DNA from: Sinomonas atrocyanea
GTDB taxonomy: Bacteria > Actinomycetota > Actinomycetes > Actinomycetales > Micrococcaceae
Direction of reading: 5' to 3'
Length of the DNA: 64,000 bases
Assembly (NCBI RefSeq): GCF_030811715.1
Contig: NZ_JAUSRH010000007.1
Location: 159,397-223,396, forward strand
Numbering within the stretch: the first letter of the stretch is position 1; each line of letters starts with the position of its first letter. Below, one piece after another: positions 9,854 through 18,355 of the stretch. A model generated the notes under the pieces. That model worked only from the letters and a program-made list of their open reading frames with translations. It searched no databases and had not been told where the DNA came from. The translations under genes and the position numbers were made by a program.

Positions 9854-11603
9854 GGTCCTCATCGCCAACCGCGGCGAGATCGCCGTCCGGATCGCCCGCG
9901 CGTGCGACGACGCCGGGCTGGCCAGCGTCGCCGTCTACGCCGACCAGGACGCGGACGCCCTGCACGTCGAGGCGTGCACCGAGGCGTACGCGCTCGGCGG
10001 CACCGCACCCGCCGAGACGTACCTCGACATCGAGAAGCTCCTCGCCGTCGCGGAGCGCTCCGGCGCCGACGCCGTGCACCCCGGCTACGGGTTCCTCTCC
10101 GAGAACGCCGGCTTCGCCCAGGCCGTCCTCGACGCCGGCCTGACCTGGATCGGCCCGTCCCCCGCCACCATCCGGCTCCTGGGGGACAAGGTCAGCGCCC
10201 GCGAGGTCGCCGTGCGCGCCGGTGCGCCGCTGGCCCCGGGCAGCGACGGCCCCGTCGCGAGCGCCGAGGAGGTGCGCGCCTTCGCGGTGGAGCACGGACT
10301 CCCGGTGGCGATCAAGGCCGCGTTCGGCGGCGGCGGCCGCGGCCTCAAGGTCGCCCGCGCGATGGAGGAGATCGAGGAGGCCTTCGACTCGGCGGTCCGC
10401 GAGTCCCGCGCGGCCTTCGGGCGCGAGGAGTGCTTCGTCGAGAAGTTCCTCGACCGGCCCCGGCACGTCGAGGCCCAGGTCCTCGCGGACACGCACGGCA
10501 ACGTGATCGTGGTCGGCACCCGCGACTGCTCCCTCCAGCGCCGCCACCAGAAGCTCGTGGAGGAGGCCCCCGCGCCGTTCCTCACCCCCGAGCAGCGCGA
10601 GCGCATCCACTCCTCGGCGAAGGCGATCTGCCGCGAGGCCGGGTACGTCGGGGCGGGCACGGTCGAGTACCTCCTCGACAGCCAGGGCACCATCAGCTTC
10701 CTCGAGGTCAACACGCGCCTGCAGGTCGAGCACCCCATCACCGAAGAGACCTCGGGGATCGACCTTGTCGCGGCGCAGCTCGCGGTTGCCGACGGCCACG
10801 TGCTGCCCACCCTCGAGGACCCGGAGCCGCGCGGCCACTCGATCGAGTTCCGCATCAACGCCGAGGACCCGGGCCGGGGCTTCCTCCCCGCCCCCGGCAC
10901 CATCGAGCGCTTCGCCCCGCCCGCCGGTCCGGGCATCCGCGTGGACGCGGGCGTGCGGGACGGCATCACCGTCCCCGGCCAGTTCGACTCCCTCCTGGCC
11001 AAGCTCGTGGTCACCGGGGCAGACCGGCAGCAGGCGCTGCGCCGGGCCCGCCGCGCGCTGCGCGAGTTCGAGATCCGCGGCCTGCCCACGGTCCTGCCCT
11101 TCGACCGCGCCGTCGTGGACTCCCCCGCCTTCGCCGCCGAGGACGGCGCGTTCGGCGTCTACACGACGTGGATCGAGTCCGAGTTCGCCGAGGAGCTCGC
11201 GGCCAGCCCCGAGTTCACCGCCCCGACCGCGCACGACTCCGGCCGCCGCACCTTCGCGATCGACCTCGACGGCCGCCGCATGACCCTCGGGCTGCCCGAG
11301 TCCCTGCTCGCCGGGCTCGCGGCCGGCGCCGGCGCTCCCGGCGCCCACCAAACCCGGGACTCCGCGGACGACGCCGCCGCCCCCTCCGCGGCGGACCTCA
11401 CCGCCGCGATGGGCGGCACCGTGGTCAAGTGGCTCGTCGAGCCCGGCACCGAGGTCGAGGCCGGGGACGGCGTCGTGGTGCTCGAGGCCATGAAGATGGA
11501 GACCACCGTGCAGGCCCACCGGGCCGGGACCGTCGGCGAGCGGGCCGCGGCGGCGGGCGACGCCGTCGTGCCCGGGACCGTGCTGACCACGATCGCCGGC
11601 TGA
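9846..11603 (+). CDS. Biotin carboxylase with C-terminal biotinyl domain
   Basis: The 585-residue product carries an ATP-grasp biotin carboxylase domain (about 1-445: [16 protein letters not shown] at the start, [13 protein letters not shown] as the glycine-rich loop, [15 protein letters not shown]). A biotin carrier domain follows (about 515-585) with EAMKMET, whose lysine near 550 is the biotin site. The ATG at 9846 is preferred over 9840 because AGAAGGA sits seven bases upstream. It overlaps the pxpBC stop. No acyl-CoA carboxyltransferase gene is nearby, so its partner is probably the KipI-KipA protein, as in urea carboxylase architecture. An acyl-CoA carboxylase role is the alternative. 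Confidence 0.9.
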   Translation: MLKVLIANRGEIAVRIARACDDAGLASVAVYADQDADALHVEACTEAYALGGTAPAETYLDIEKLLAVAERSGADAVHPGYGFLSENAGFAQAVLDAGLTWIGPSPATIRLLGDKVSAREVAVRAGAPLAPGSDGPVASAEEVRAFAVEHGLPVAIKAAFGGGGRGLKVARAMEEIEEAFDSAVRESRAAFGREECFVEKFLDRPRHVEAQVLADTHGNVIVVGTRDCSLQRRHQKLVEEAPAPFLTPEQRERIHSSAKAICREAGYVGAGTVEYLLDSQGTISFLEVNTRLQVEHPITEETSGIDLVAAQLAVADGHVLPTLEDPEPRGHSIEFRINAEDPGRGFLPAPGTIERFAPPAGPGIRVDAGVRDGITVPGQFDSLLAKLVVTGADRQQALRRARRALREFEIRGLPTVLPFDRAVVDSPAFAAEDGAFGVYTTWIESEFAEELAASPEFTAPTAHDSGRRTFAIDLDGRRMTLGLPESLLAGLAAGAGAPGAHQTRDSADDAAAPSAADLTAAMGGTVVKWLVEPGTEVEAGDGVVVLEAMKMETTVQAHRAGTVGERAAAAGDAVVPGTVLTTIAG

Positions 11604-11639
11604 GCGCAACGCCCCCTCGGGCGCCGATAGGCTGGCAGC

Positions 11640-12317
11640 ATGACGTCCGAGGGGGTCCTGACGAGCCTGCGCCGCGCCGCGGGGAACACGAAGCACGCCG
11701 AGACGAGCTCGTGGGTCGCCGCGCAGCTGCGGCAGGCGATCGCCGATGGCCGCCTCGCCCCCGGCGCCAAGCTCGCCGAGGAGGAGCTGCGGGAGGCCCT
11801 CGGGGTCTCCCGCAACACCCTGCGCGAGGCGTTCGCGACGCTGACCACCGAGCGGGTCGTGACGCGCATCCCGAACCGGGGCGTCTTCGTCTCGCATCCC
11901 ACGGCGGAGGACATCCGCGAGATCTACCGGGTGCGGCGGCTCGTCGAGCCGGGGGCGCTGCTGTGGTCTCCGGCGCAGCCCACGGACGGGCTGGCCGGCG
12001 TCGTCCGCGCCGCCCGGGCCGCGGCGGCGGCCGGCGACGTGGCCGCGATGGCGGGCGCGAACCAGGAGTTCCACCGCGGCATCGTCGCCAGGGCCGGCAG
12101 CGAGCGGCTCAGCGCGCTCATGGAGCAGGTCCTCGCCGAGATGCGCCTCGTGTTCGCCACGATGGGCGCCGACCCGCGCTTCCACGAGCCGTACGTCGAG
12201 GAGAACGCCAGGATCCTCGCCCTCCTCGAGGCGGGCCGGAACGCGGAGGCGGCCGAGGCCATGGCCCGCTACCTCGACCGTGCGGAGCACCAGCTCCTCG
12301 ACGCGGTCGGCGGCTGA
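11640..12317 (+). CDS. GntR-family regulator (FadR/FCD type), probable 5-oxoproline regulon repressor
   Basis: The 225-residue product has an N-terminal winged helix (about residues 22-85, LAEEELREALGVSRNTLREA) and a C-terminal all-helical FCD ligand domain (about 98-220). It follows the biotin carboxylase gene by 36 bp and is probably co-transcribed. The palindromes TTGTT(C/G)AACAA upstream of the MFS/pxpA pair and upstream of the DUF969 gene fit an autoregulated repressor of the whole island. The effector is unknown; 5-oxoproline or glutamate is the natural guess. Confidence 0.88.
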   Translation: MTSEGVLTSLRRAAGNTKHAETSSWVAAQLRQAIADGRLAPGAKLAEEELREALGVSRNTLREAFATLTTERVVTRIPNRGVFVSHPTAEDIREIYRVRRLVEPGALLWSPAQPTDGLAGVVRAARAAAAAGDVAAMAGANQEFHRGIVARAGSERLSALMEQVLAEMRLVFATMGADPRFHEPYVEENARILALLEAGRNAEAAEAMARYLDRAEHQLLDAVGG

Positions 12318-12363
12318 CGGAGCCCGCACGGCCGCCGTCTCCCCGCCGGAGGGGATCACCCAC

Positions 12364-12412
12364 AGATTGTTCAACAAACCCCTTGCTTGATTGTTGAACA
12401 ACCCGATATGCT
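12364..12412 (+). promoter_or_regulatory. Promoter with two operators before the DUF969-DUF979 genes
   Basis: AGATTGTTCAACAAACC lies at 12364-12380 and TTGTTGAACAA at 12391-12401. A candidate -35 (TTGCTT, 12383-12388) and -10 (TATGCT, 12407-12412) are 18 bp apart, and the second palindrome sits in the spacer, the classic place for a repressor to block polymerase. The first coding start is at 12491. Confidence 0.7.
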
Positions 12413-12490
12413 CTAGCTCACAGCGCCGTCGGCGCGCACTCATCGGGGCCCTGTCGCAGGGCTCGTGCACCCCCACCGGAACGGACCACC

Positions 12491-13228
12491 ATGCTTGTAC
12501 TCATCGGGGTACTCCTGGTCATCGTTGGCTTTGCCATCCGACTGAACCCCCTCGTCGTCGTCACCGTGTCGGGCATCGTCACGGCGCTGCTCGGCGGCCT
12601 CAACCCCCTCCAGATCCTCGAGGCCTTCGGCTCCGGATTCGCCAGCAGCCGCTCGGTGACGATCTTCGCGGCAGTGCTGCCCGTGATCGGCATCATCGAG
12701 TACTCCGGCCTCCAGGAGCAGGCCAAGAATCTCATCGGCAAGCTCGCCAAGCTCACCGCGGGCCGCGTGCTCCTCGCCTACCTCGCGATCCGCCAGCTCA
12801 CCGCCGCGGTGGGCCTGACCACCGTGGGCGGCCACGCGCAGACCGTCCGCCCGCTCGTGTTCCCCATGGCCGAGGGCGCGGCGATGCGCCGCTACGGGCA
12901 TGTGCCGGAGAAGGTCAAGGAGAAGATCAAGGGCCACTCGGCCGCCGCGGACAACGTGGGCGTGTTCTTCGGCGAGGACGTCTTCGTGGCCGTCGGCTCG
13001 ATCCTCCTCATCACCACCTTCGTGGACACCACCTACCACCTGCACCTCGAGCCGCTCCAGCTCGCCCTCTGGGCCATCCCGACGGCGATCGCGGCCTTCC
13101 TCATCCACGGCTTCCGGCTGCTGCGCCTCGACCGGGCGCTCGACCGCGAGTACGCCGGCGCCACCCGCGACGACGCGGACAGCACCGCGGCCGTCGACGC
13201 CACCACCGAGCTGGGAGATGCCAAGTGA
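12491..13228 (+). CDS. DUF969 membrane protein, probable transporter component
   Basis: The 245-residue product is an integral membrane protein with about six spans (near residues 1-17, 20-40, 55-70, 95-110, 150-170 and 180-200). It contains the family block LPVIGIIEYSGLQEQAKNLI and a conserved TTVGGHAQTVRPLVFPMAEG. DUF969 and DUF979 proteins occur as adjacent pairs and resemble the two halves of an ion-transporter-like permease. The stop overlaps the DUF979 start (GTGA at 13225-13228), so the pair is translated together. Its place behind the 5-oxoproline operators suggests uptake of 5-oxoproline or a related compound. Confidence 0.85.
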   Translation: MLVLIGVLLVIVGFAIRLNPLVVVTVSGIVTALLGGLNPLQILEAFGSGFASSRSVTIFAAVLPVIGIIEYSGLQEQAKNLIGKLAKLTAGRVLLAYLAIRQLTAAVGLTTVGGHAQTVRPLVFPMAEGAAMRRYGHVPEKVKEKIKGHSAAADNVGVFFGEDVFVAVGSILLITTFVDTTYHLHLEPLQLALWAIPTAIAAFLIHGFRLLRLDRALDREYAGATRDDADSTAAVDATTELGDAK

Positions 13229-14193
13229 TCAACGTCGAAGCCGTCTACTGGCTCATCGGGGCCCTCTTCATCGCCTGGGCCTCGCTGATCGCCCGCGACG
13301 AGAACCACCCGCACCGCGTGGGCGCGTCCTCCTTCTGGGGCCTTCTCGGCCTCTGCTTCTTCTACGGCACCTGGGTGTCCGCCGGGACCGCCCCCGCGTG
13401 GGTCCTCGGCGTCGCGGTCCTGGTCCTCGTGGCCCTCGCCGCCACCGGCCGCCTCAAGCACGGCCAGACCAGGACCTCCACCCCGGAGGAGAGGGTGCAG
13501 TACGCCGCGAAGTTCGGCAACCGGCTCTTCGTCCCGGCCCTCGCCATCCCGGTCGTGACCGTGGTCCTCGTCCTCCTGGCGCCCGTCCTGACCATCGGCA
13601 AGACCCCCATCCTGGATCCCAAGAACACGACCCTCGTGGCCCTGGCCATCGGCGCGATCGTGGCGGCCGTCCTCGCCGTCGTGCTCCTGAAGCCGAAGAA
13701 CAAGCTGAACCCGATCATCGAGAGCCGCCGCATCCTCGAGTCGATCGGCTGGGCCGCGCTCCTGCCGCAGATGCTCTCCACCCTCGGCATCCTCTTCACG
13801 AAGGCCGGCGTCGGCACCGCCGTCGGCACGCTCACCACGGCCGTGATGCCCAAGGGCTCGCTCATCGCCGGCGTGATCGTCTACTGCCTGGGCATGTTCA
13901 TCTTCACCATCCTCATGGGCAACGGCTTCGCGGCGTTCCCGATCATGACGGCTGCGATCGGCTGGCCGGTCCTCGTCCAGCAGTTCCACGGCAACCCGGC
14001 CATCGTGTTCGCGATCGGCATGCTCGCGGGCTTCTGCGGAACCCTGTGCACCCCGATGGCCGCGAACTTCAACCTCGTCCCGTCCGCGCTGCTCGAGATG
14101 AAGAACAAGTACGGCGTGATCACCGCTCAGGTCGGGACCGCGATCCCGCTGCTCGTGGTCAACACCGCCCTCATGTACTTCCTCGCGTTCTAG
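13225..14193 (+). CDS. DUF979 membrane protein, partner of DUF969
   Basis: The 322-residue product starts with GTG at 13225 (reads INVEAVYWLIGALFIAWASL), overlapping the DUF969 stop. About nine hydrophobic segments are visible, and the C-terminal third has GNGFAAFPIMTAAIGWP and FCGTLCTPMAANFNLVPSALLEM, which are typical of the family. It is likely the second half of a two-protein permease with the DUF969 product. Substrate unknown; context points to 5-oxoproline. Confidence 0.85.
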   Translation: MINVEAVYWLIGALFIAWASLIARDENHPHRVGASSFWGLLGLCFFYGTWVSAGTAPAWVLGVAVLVLVALAATGRLKHGQTRTSTPEERVQYAAKFGNRLFVPALAIPVVTVVLVLLAPVLTIGKTPILDPKNTTLVALAIGAIVAAVLAVVLLKPKNKLNPIIESRRILESIGWAALLPQMLSTLGILFTKAGVGTAVGTLTTAVMPKGSLIAGVIVYCLGMFIFTILMGNGFAAFPIMTAAIGWPVLVQQFHGNPAIVFAIGMLAGFCGTLCTPMAANFNLVPSALLEMKNKYGVITAQVGTAIPLLVVNTALMYFLAF

Positions 14194-14213
14194 GCGCACC
14201 AAGAAAGGACCCC

Positions 14214-15296
14214 ATGGACCACGAGCCCTTCCCCGCAGCCCCGTTCCCCGACGCCGCACGGCGGTGCGCCGAGATCGTCCTGGACAACCTCGGCCGCCCC
14301 TACCCGTATGCGGCGCACCATGTGCGGCGCTCCGCCGAGGACACGGCCATGCCGCACGAGCTGCACCCCGCGTTCGGCACGTCCTTCGACTGGCACTCGT
14401 GCGTGCACATGCACTGGCTCGGGGTCAGCGTGCTGGACTCCGGCGCCCTGCCGGAGGAGGCCGCCGCCGAGCTCCGCGCGGCCCTCGGCGAGAACCTCAC
14501 CGCGGAGAAGCTCGCCGTCGAGGCCGCCTACCTGGCCGCCAACCCCTCGTGGGAGCGGCCGTACGGGTGGGCCTGGCTCGTGCGCCTCGCCGCGGCCTGC
14601 TCCGGCTCGGACGACGCCGGCCTGCGCGCCTGGGGCGAGAACCTCGCCGGCTGCGTCGACACGGTCGCGGGCCTGGCCACCGCCTGGCTCGGCACCGCCG
14701 AGTACCCCGTCCGGCACGGCCTCCACACCAACTCCGCGTTCGGGCTGGCCTGGATGGTCGACGCGTTCCGGGCCCTGGGCCGCACCGGCGCGGCCCGGGC
14801 CTGCGAGGCGGCCGCCCGCCGCTGGTTCGCCGACGACGCCGGCTGGGCCACCGAGTGGGAGCTGTCCGGCCAGGACTTCCTCTCCGCCGGGCTGTCCGAG
14901 GCGGACCTCATGGCCCGCGTCCTGGCCCCCGAGGAGTTCGCCGCCTGGCTGGGCTGGTTCCTCCCGGACCTCGCCACGGGCTCGCGCATGCTCGCGCCCG
15001 TCGGCGTCGCCGACGAGACCGACGGCTACATGGTCCACCTGCACGGCCTGAACCTCAGCCGCGCGGGGCAGCTCGCCCGCATCGTCGCGGCCCTCCGCAC
15101 CGCGCACGACGCCGCCGGCTCGCCGTCCGCGGCAGGCTCGCCCGAGCCGGTGCTCGCAGCAGCCGTGCAGCCCCTCTTCGCCGCCGGGCTCAGGGGGCTG
15201 GACAGCGGGGACTTCATGTCCACCCACTGGCTCGCGAGCTTCGCGTGGGACGCGGCCGAGTCGATCGAAGTGCTCGGGGAGCACGAGCCGGCCTGA
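14214..15296 (+). CDS. DUF2891 family protein
   Basis: The 360-residue product starts at the ATG at 14214 behind AAGAAAGGA. It has the family pattern of many His/Trp/Tyr residues: HPAFGTSFDWHSCVHMHWL near the N-terminus, HTNSAFGLAWMVDAFR in the middle and STHWLASFAWDAAE at the end. The periodic helix pairs suggest an alpha/alpha-barrel, as in glycosidase-like or epimerase-like folds, but no activity is known to me. It directly follows DUF979 and is probably in the same transcript. Near residue 299, AHDAAGSPSAAGSPE is a low-complexity insert encoded by a GCACGACGCCG-type motif. Confidence 0.82.
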   Translation: MDHEPFPAAPFPDAARRCAEIVLDNLGRPYPYAAHHVRRSAEDTAMPHELHPAFGTSFDWHSCVHMHWLGVSVLDSGALPEEAAAELRAALGENLTAEKLAVEAAYLAANPSWERPYGWAWLVRLAAACSGSDDAGLRAWGENLAGCVDTVAGLATAWLGTAEYPVRHGLHTNSAFGLAWMVDAFRALGRTGAARACEAAARRWFADDAGWATEWELSGQDFLSAGLSEADLMARVLAPEEFAAWLGWFLPDLATGSRMLAPVGVADETDGYMVHLHGLNLSRAGQLARIVAALRTAHDAAGSPSAAGSPEPVLAAAVQPLFAAGLRGLDSGDFMSTHWLASFAWDAAESIEVLGEHEPA

Positions 15297-15309
15297 CCGC
15301 CCTCGCGGT

Positions 15310-15336
15310 GCCGGGCGCCGCTCAGCGGCGCCCGGC
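15310..15336 (+). terminator. Terminator-like hairpin after the DUF2891 gene
   Basis: A perfect 12-bp GC stem (15310-15321 with 15325-15336) has a TCA loop, 13 bp after the stop codon. No T-run follows, which is common in high-GC actinobacteria. It also lies just upstream of the MFS start at 15351. Confidence 0.7.
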
Positions 15337-15350
15337 CGTAGGATGCGAGC

Positions 15351-16595
15351 GTGAGCGGGCCCGAGACGAACGGCTGGCAGGCCCCGCCGCCCGCGCACCG
15401 TCGGCCCAAGGACATGGTGCGCGTGCTGGGCGTGCCGAACTTCGCGCTGTTCTGGACCGGGCAGCTCGTCTCGGGCACCGGGACATGGATGCAGACGGTG
15501 GCCATGGCCTGGCTCGTGCTGCAGATCAGCCACTCCCCCGGCATCCTCGGCACCGTGACCATGCTGCAGTTCCTGCCGATGATGCTCTTCACGCTCCCGG
15601 CCGGCGTCCTGGCCGACAGGGTGCCGAAACGCCGCCTGCTCCTGGCAACGCAGGGCCTCGCGGCGCTGCAGGCGGTGGTGCTGGGCGCCCTGACACTGGT
15701 CGGGACGCCGCAGGTGGGGGTGCTTGCGGTGATGGCGTTCGTCCTCGGGCTCTCCAACGCGTTCAACAACCCGACCCAGCAGGCGTTCCTGCCCGAGCTC
15801 GTGGGCCGCTCCCTGCTGCCCGACGCGGTCACGATGAACAGCATCCAGTTCAACGGCACCCGCATGGTCGGGTCCGCTCTGGGCGGCCTCGTGCTCGCGC
15901 AGTCCTCGGCCGCCGCAGTGTTCCTCCTCAACGCCGCGAGCTTCCTGGCCTCCCTCTCCGCGCTCCTGCTCCTGCGCGGCTCCGCGCTGCATCCGCCGGC
16001 GGGAGAGCGTCCCGGCCGCCGGGCCCTGCGGGAGGGGCTCGCCTACACGTTCCGCACCCCGGCGGTGCTGTTCGTCCTCGCGTCGCTGGCCGTGGTGGGC
16101 ACCTTCGGGTTCAACTGGCCCGTGGCCGGCCCGCTCATCGCCCAGGATCTCCTCGGGGTGGGCGCGGACGGCTTCGGCGCGCTCATGGGCGCGTTCGGGG
16201 CCGGCTCGCTGCTGGCCGGAGCCGGGCTGATCGTCCTGGGGGTGGGCGGACGACGCCGCATGGTCGCCGCGGCGGCCGTCCTCGCCGTCGTGCTCGTGGC
16301 CCTGGGGGTCTCCCGTTCGTACCCGGTGAGCCTGGCGCTCATGGTCCTCGCGGGGATCAGCGGCACCGTCTACACGACCACCGCGAACAGCACGCTGCAG
16401 CGCGAGGTGCCCGACCGGCTGCGCGGGCGGGTCATGAGCCTGTTCGTGCTGCTCATGGCCGGCAGTACCCCGATCGGTGCCACGCTGCTGGGCTGGGGAG
16501 CGGACGCGTTCGGCATCGCGGCGACGATCGTCGGCTTCGGAACCGTCACGGCGGCCGGGCTCCTCGCGCTCGTCGTCCGCCGCCGGCCCGCGTGA
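15351..16595 (+). CDS. MFS transporter (MFS_3/EntS-like exporter family)
   Basis: The 414-residue product has about 12 spans and the half-signatures LADRVPKRRLLLATQ and VPDRLRGRVMSL. NAFNNPTQQAFLPELVG is typical of the MFS_3 efflux family. Start is GTG 15351, directly behind the hairpin. These proteins export siderophores or drugs, but the substrate cannot be told. It is followed by a glutathione peroxidase gene at 50 bp. Confidence 0.85.
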   Translation: MSGPETNGWQAPPPAHRRPKDMVRVLGVPNFALFWTGQLVSGTGTWMQTVAMAWLVLQISHSPGILGTVTMLQFLPMMLFTLPAGVLADRVPKRRLLLATQGLAALQAVVLGALTLVGTPQVGVLAVMAFVLGLSNAFNNPTQQAFLPELVGRSLLPDAVTMNSIQFNGTRMVGSALGGLVLAQSSAAAVFLLNAASFLASLSALLLLRGSALHPPAGERPGRRALREGLAYTFRTPAVLFVLASLAVVGTFGFNWPVAGPLIAQDLLGVGADGFGALMGAFGAGSLLAGAGLIVLGVGGRRRMVAAAAVLAVVLVALGVSRSYPVSLALMVLAGISGTVYTTTANSTLQREVPDRLRGRVMSLFVLLMAGSTPIGATLLGWGADAFGIAATIVGFGTVTAAGLLALVVRRRPA

Positions 16596-16645
16596 ACCCG
16601 CCGGCGCCGATGTTCGTTGTCCCCCGTGGGAGAGGGAGGACGAGA

Positions 16646-17131
16646 ATGGGACTCGACGGCATCGAGGTCACCATGCTGGACGGGCGCACCACGACGTTCG
16701 GCGAGTGGGCGGGCAGGGTCCGGCTCGTGGTCAACGTGGCGAGCCGGTGCGGGCTCGCCCCGCAGTACGAGCAGCTCGAGGAGCTCCAGCGGCGGTACGC
16801 CGGGCGCGGCTTCACGGTGCTCGGCGTCCCCAGCAACCAGTTCCTGCAGGAGTACCGGGACGCGGACAAGATCGCCGCGTACTGCTCCGGCACATGGGGC
16901 GTGACCTTCCCGATGCTGGCCAAGGCGTGGGTGAACGGCCGCGGCCAGCACCCGCTCTACCGCGAGCTGACCAAGGCCCCGGACGCCGCAGGCCGCGCCG
17001 GCCGCGTGCAGTGGAACTTCGAGAAGTTCCTCGTGCTGCCCGACGGCGCGGTGCACCGTTTCCGCCCGCAGACCCGGCCGGACGACCCGGCGATCGTGGC
17101 CCTCATCGAGGATGCGCTCGCCGCGGCCTGA
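16646..17131 (+). CDS. Glutathione peroxidase family protein
   Basis: The 161-residue product starts at the ATG at 16646 after GGGAGGA. NVASRCGLAPQY contains the peroxidatic cysteine C35 (a Cys enzyme, not selenocysteine). VPSNQFLQ and WNFEKFLVL give the catalytic Gln and Trp motifs. In actinobacteria such enzymes usually take electrons from thioredoxin or mycothiol systems rather than glutathione. Length is normal. Confidence 0.93.
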   Translation: MGLDGIEVTMLDGRTTTFGEWAGRVRLVVNVASRCGLAPQYEQLEELQRRYAGRGFTVLGVPSNQFLQEYRDADKIAAYCSGTWGVTFPMLAKAWVNGRGQHPLYRELTKAPDAAGRAGRVQWNFEKFLVLPDGAVHRFRPQTRPDDPAIVALIEDALAAA

Positions 17132-17140
17132 CTGAGCACA

Positions 17141-18265
17141 TCACTGCGGCGGCCTCGACTGCCCGAGCTTGGGCCTCTGAGGGGGCGTAGGCTGCGACGG
17201 CCACCTCCGGGGCCCGGTCCACAGGGCAGGCGGCGCGTCGAGCTCGCGGCACAGCGCCAGCGCCGTTCGGTCGTAGTTCTGCCGCCATCCCACGAAGTGC
17301 GGCCACGCGTCTTCATCAGTCTCGGTGACGGGATAGCCGACGGCGCGGAGCGATTCCGCCGCGCGGGCGAAGTCGTCGAACGGGACCGAGATCGGCATCG
17401 GGTCCACGGAGATGTCGGCAAGGTCGGGCACCTGCAGCTTCATGGCCTTCGCCATGCCGGCGAGCGTCTCGAAGCCCATGCGGAGCATGAGCCGTGCGGT
17501 GATCTTGGGGTCGGAACCGGGGGCGAGGGCGAGATGGAGGGCTGCGGCATCCATCACCGCGATCAGGGACGTGAGCCAGTGGGAGTTGGTCCTCGGCGAC
17601 CTCAGGCGGAGCAGCGACGTGTACGTGGTGTGGGACTCGGCAACCTCGGCCGTCCAACGCTCCCACCGCACAAAGAGGTCGCCGAGGACGGGGCCAGAGT
17701 CGCCTCCGCCGGTGCCCCAGTGCGTGCGCACCAGGATCTCCGGGCCCCACGCGGGGGCTCCGGCCCGGGCAACGAGGAGGGTGACCTCCGTCTCGCGACG
17801 GTTGAACGCGGCGTACACGGTCGGCAGGTACCCGACCTGAAGCCCGATGACGGCGATGCCGGCGAATCCCGCGAGGTAGGCGGCGAACTGGCCGCCGCCC
17901 CCGTGTGGGACGGCGAAGCCCAGTGTGAACACGGATGACCCCGCATCCTCGAGTGCCGCGCCGAGGTCATCGGTGTCCGGCAGCATCACGAGCGCGAAGC
18001 CGAGCACGAGCATCGCCATCCAGGCGGCCAGGCGGGCCACGAGCGTCAGCGGTGACTGCCAGCCGAGGGCTCGGTCGCGCTGGCCATAGGACCGAACGCC
18101 GCCGAGGGCGAGCAGGAAGGCCCGATCGAGCAGGGCCTCGATCACCCCGGTCAGCCGCGAATCGACGCGTCGGGGAACCACGAGGGCCCCGACGATGCTC
18201 ATCGAAGTCCCGACTACCAGACAGACGCCCGCCGCGAAGGCCGTCCAGACCAGCACGTCAGGCAC
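17141..18265 (-). CDS. Ion-channel-like membrane protein of unknown function
   Basis: The 374-residue product has about four hydrophobic segments in the first 170 residues (near 5-28, 77-97, 110-122 and 128-150) and a soluble C-terminal half of about 200 residues. SSVFTLGFAVP resembles a two-TM channel pore loop, and GLQVGYLPTVYAAFNRRE follows the last span, as in proteins with an Ion_trans_2-like fold. A true K+ filter (TVGYGD) is absent. It converges with the glutathione peroxidase gene. Function is not established. Confidence 0.6.
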   Translation of the reverse strand: MPDVLVWTAFAAGVCLVVGTSMSIVGALVVPRRVDSRLTGVIEALLDRAFLLALGGVRSYGQRDRALGWQSPLTLVARLAAWMAMLVLGFALVMLPDTDDLGAALEDAGSSVFTLGFAVPHGGGGQFAAYLAGFAGIAVIGLQVGYLPTVYAAFNRRETEVTLLVARAGAPAWGPEILVRTHWGTGGGDSGPVLGDLFVRWERWTAEVAESHTTYTSLLRLRSPRTNSHWLTSLIAVMDAAALHLALAPGSDPKITARLMLRMGFETLAGMAKAMKLQVPDLADISVDPMPISVPFDDFARAAESLRAVGYPVTETDEDAWPHFVGWRQNYDRTALALCRELDAPPALWTGPRRWPSQPTPPQRPKLGQSRPPQ

Positions 18266-18355
18266 GGGGCCTCCCTCGTCGCCGACACCTCAGCATGCCC
18301 TCAAGTCTCGGGTCGCGCCGCGACGACGGCAACCTCGGCTCGAGGACAGGCGTGC

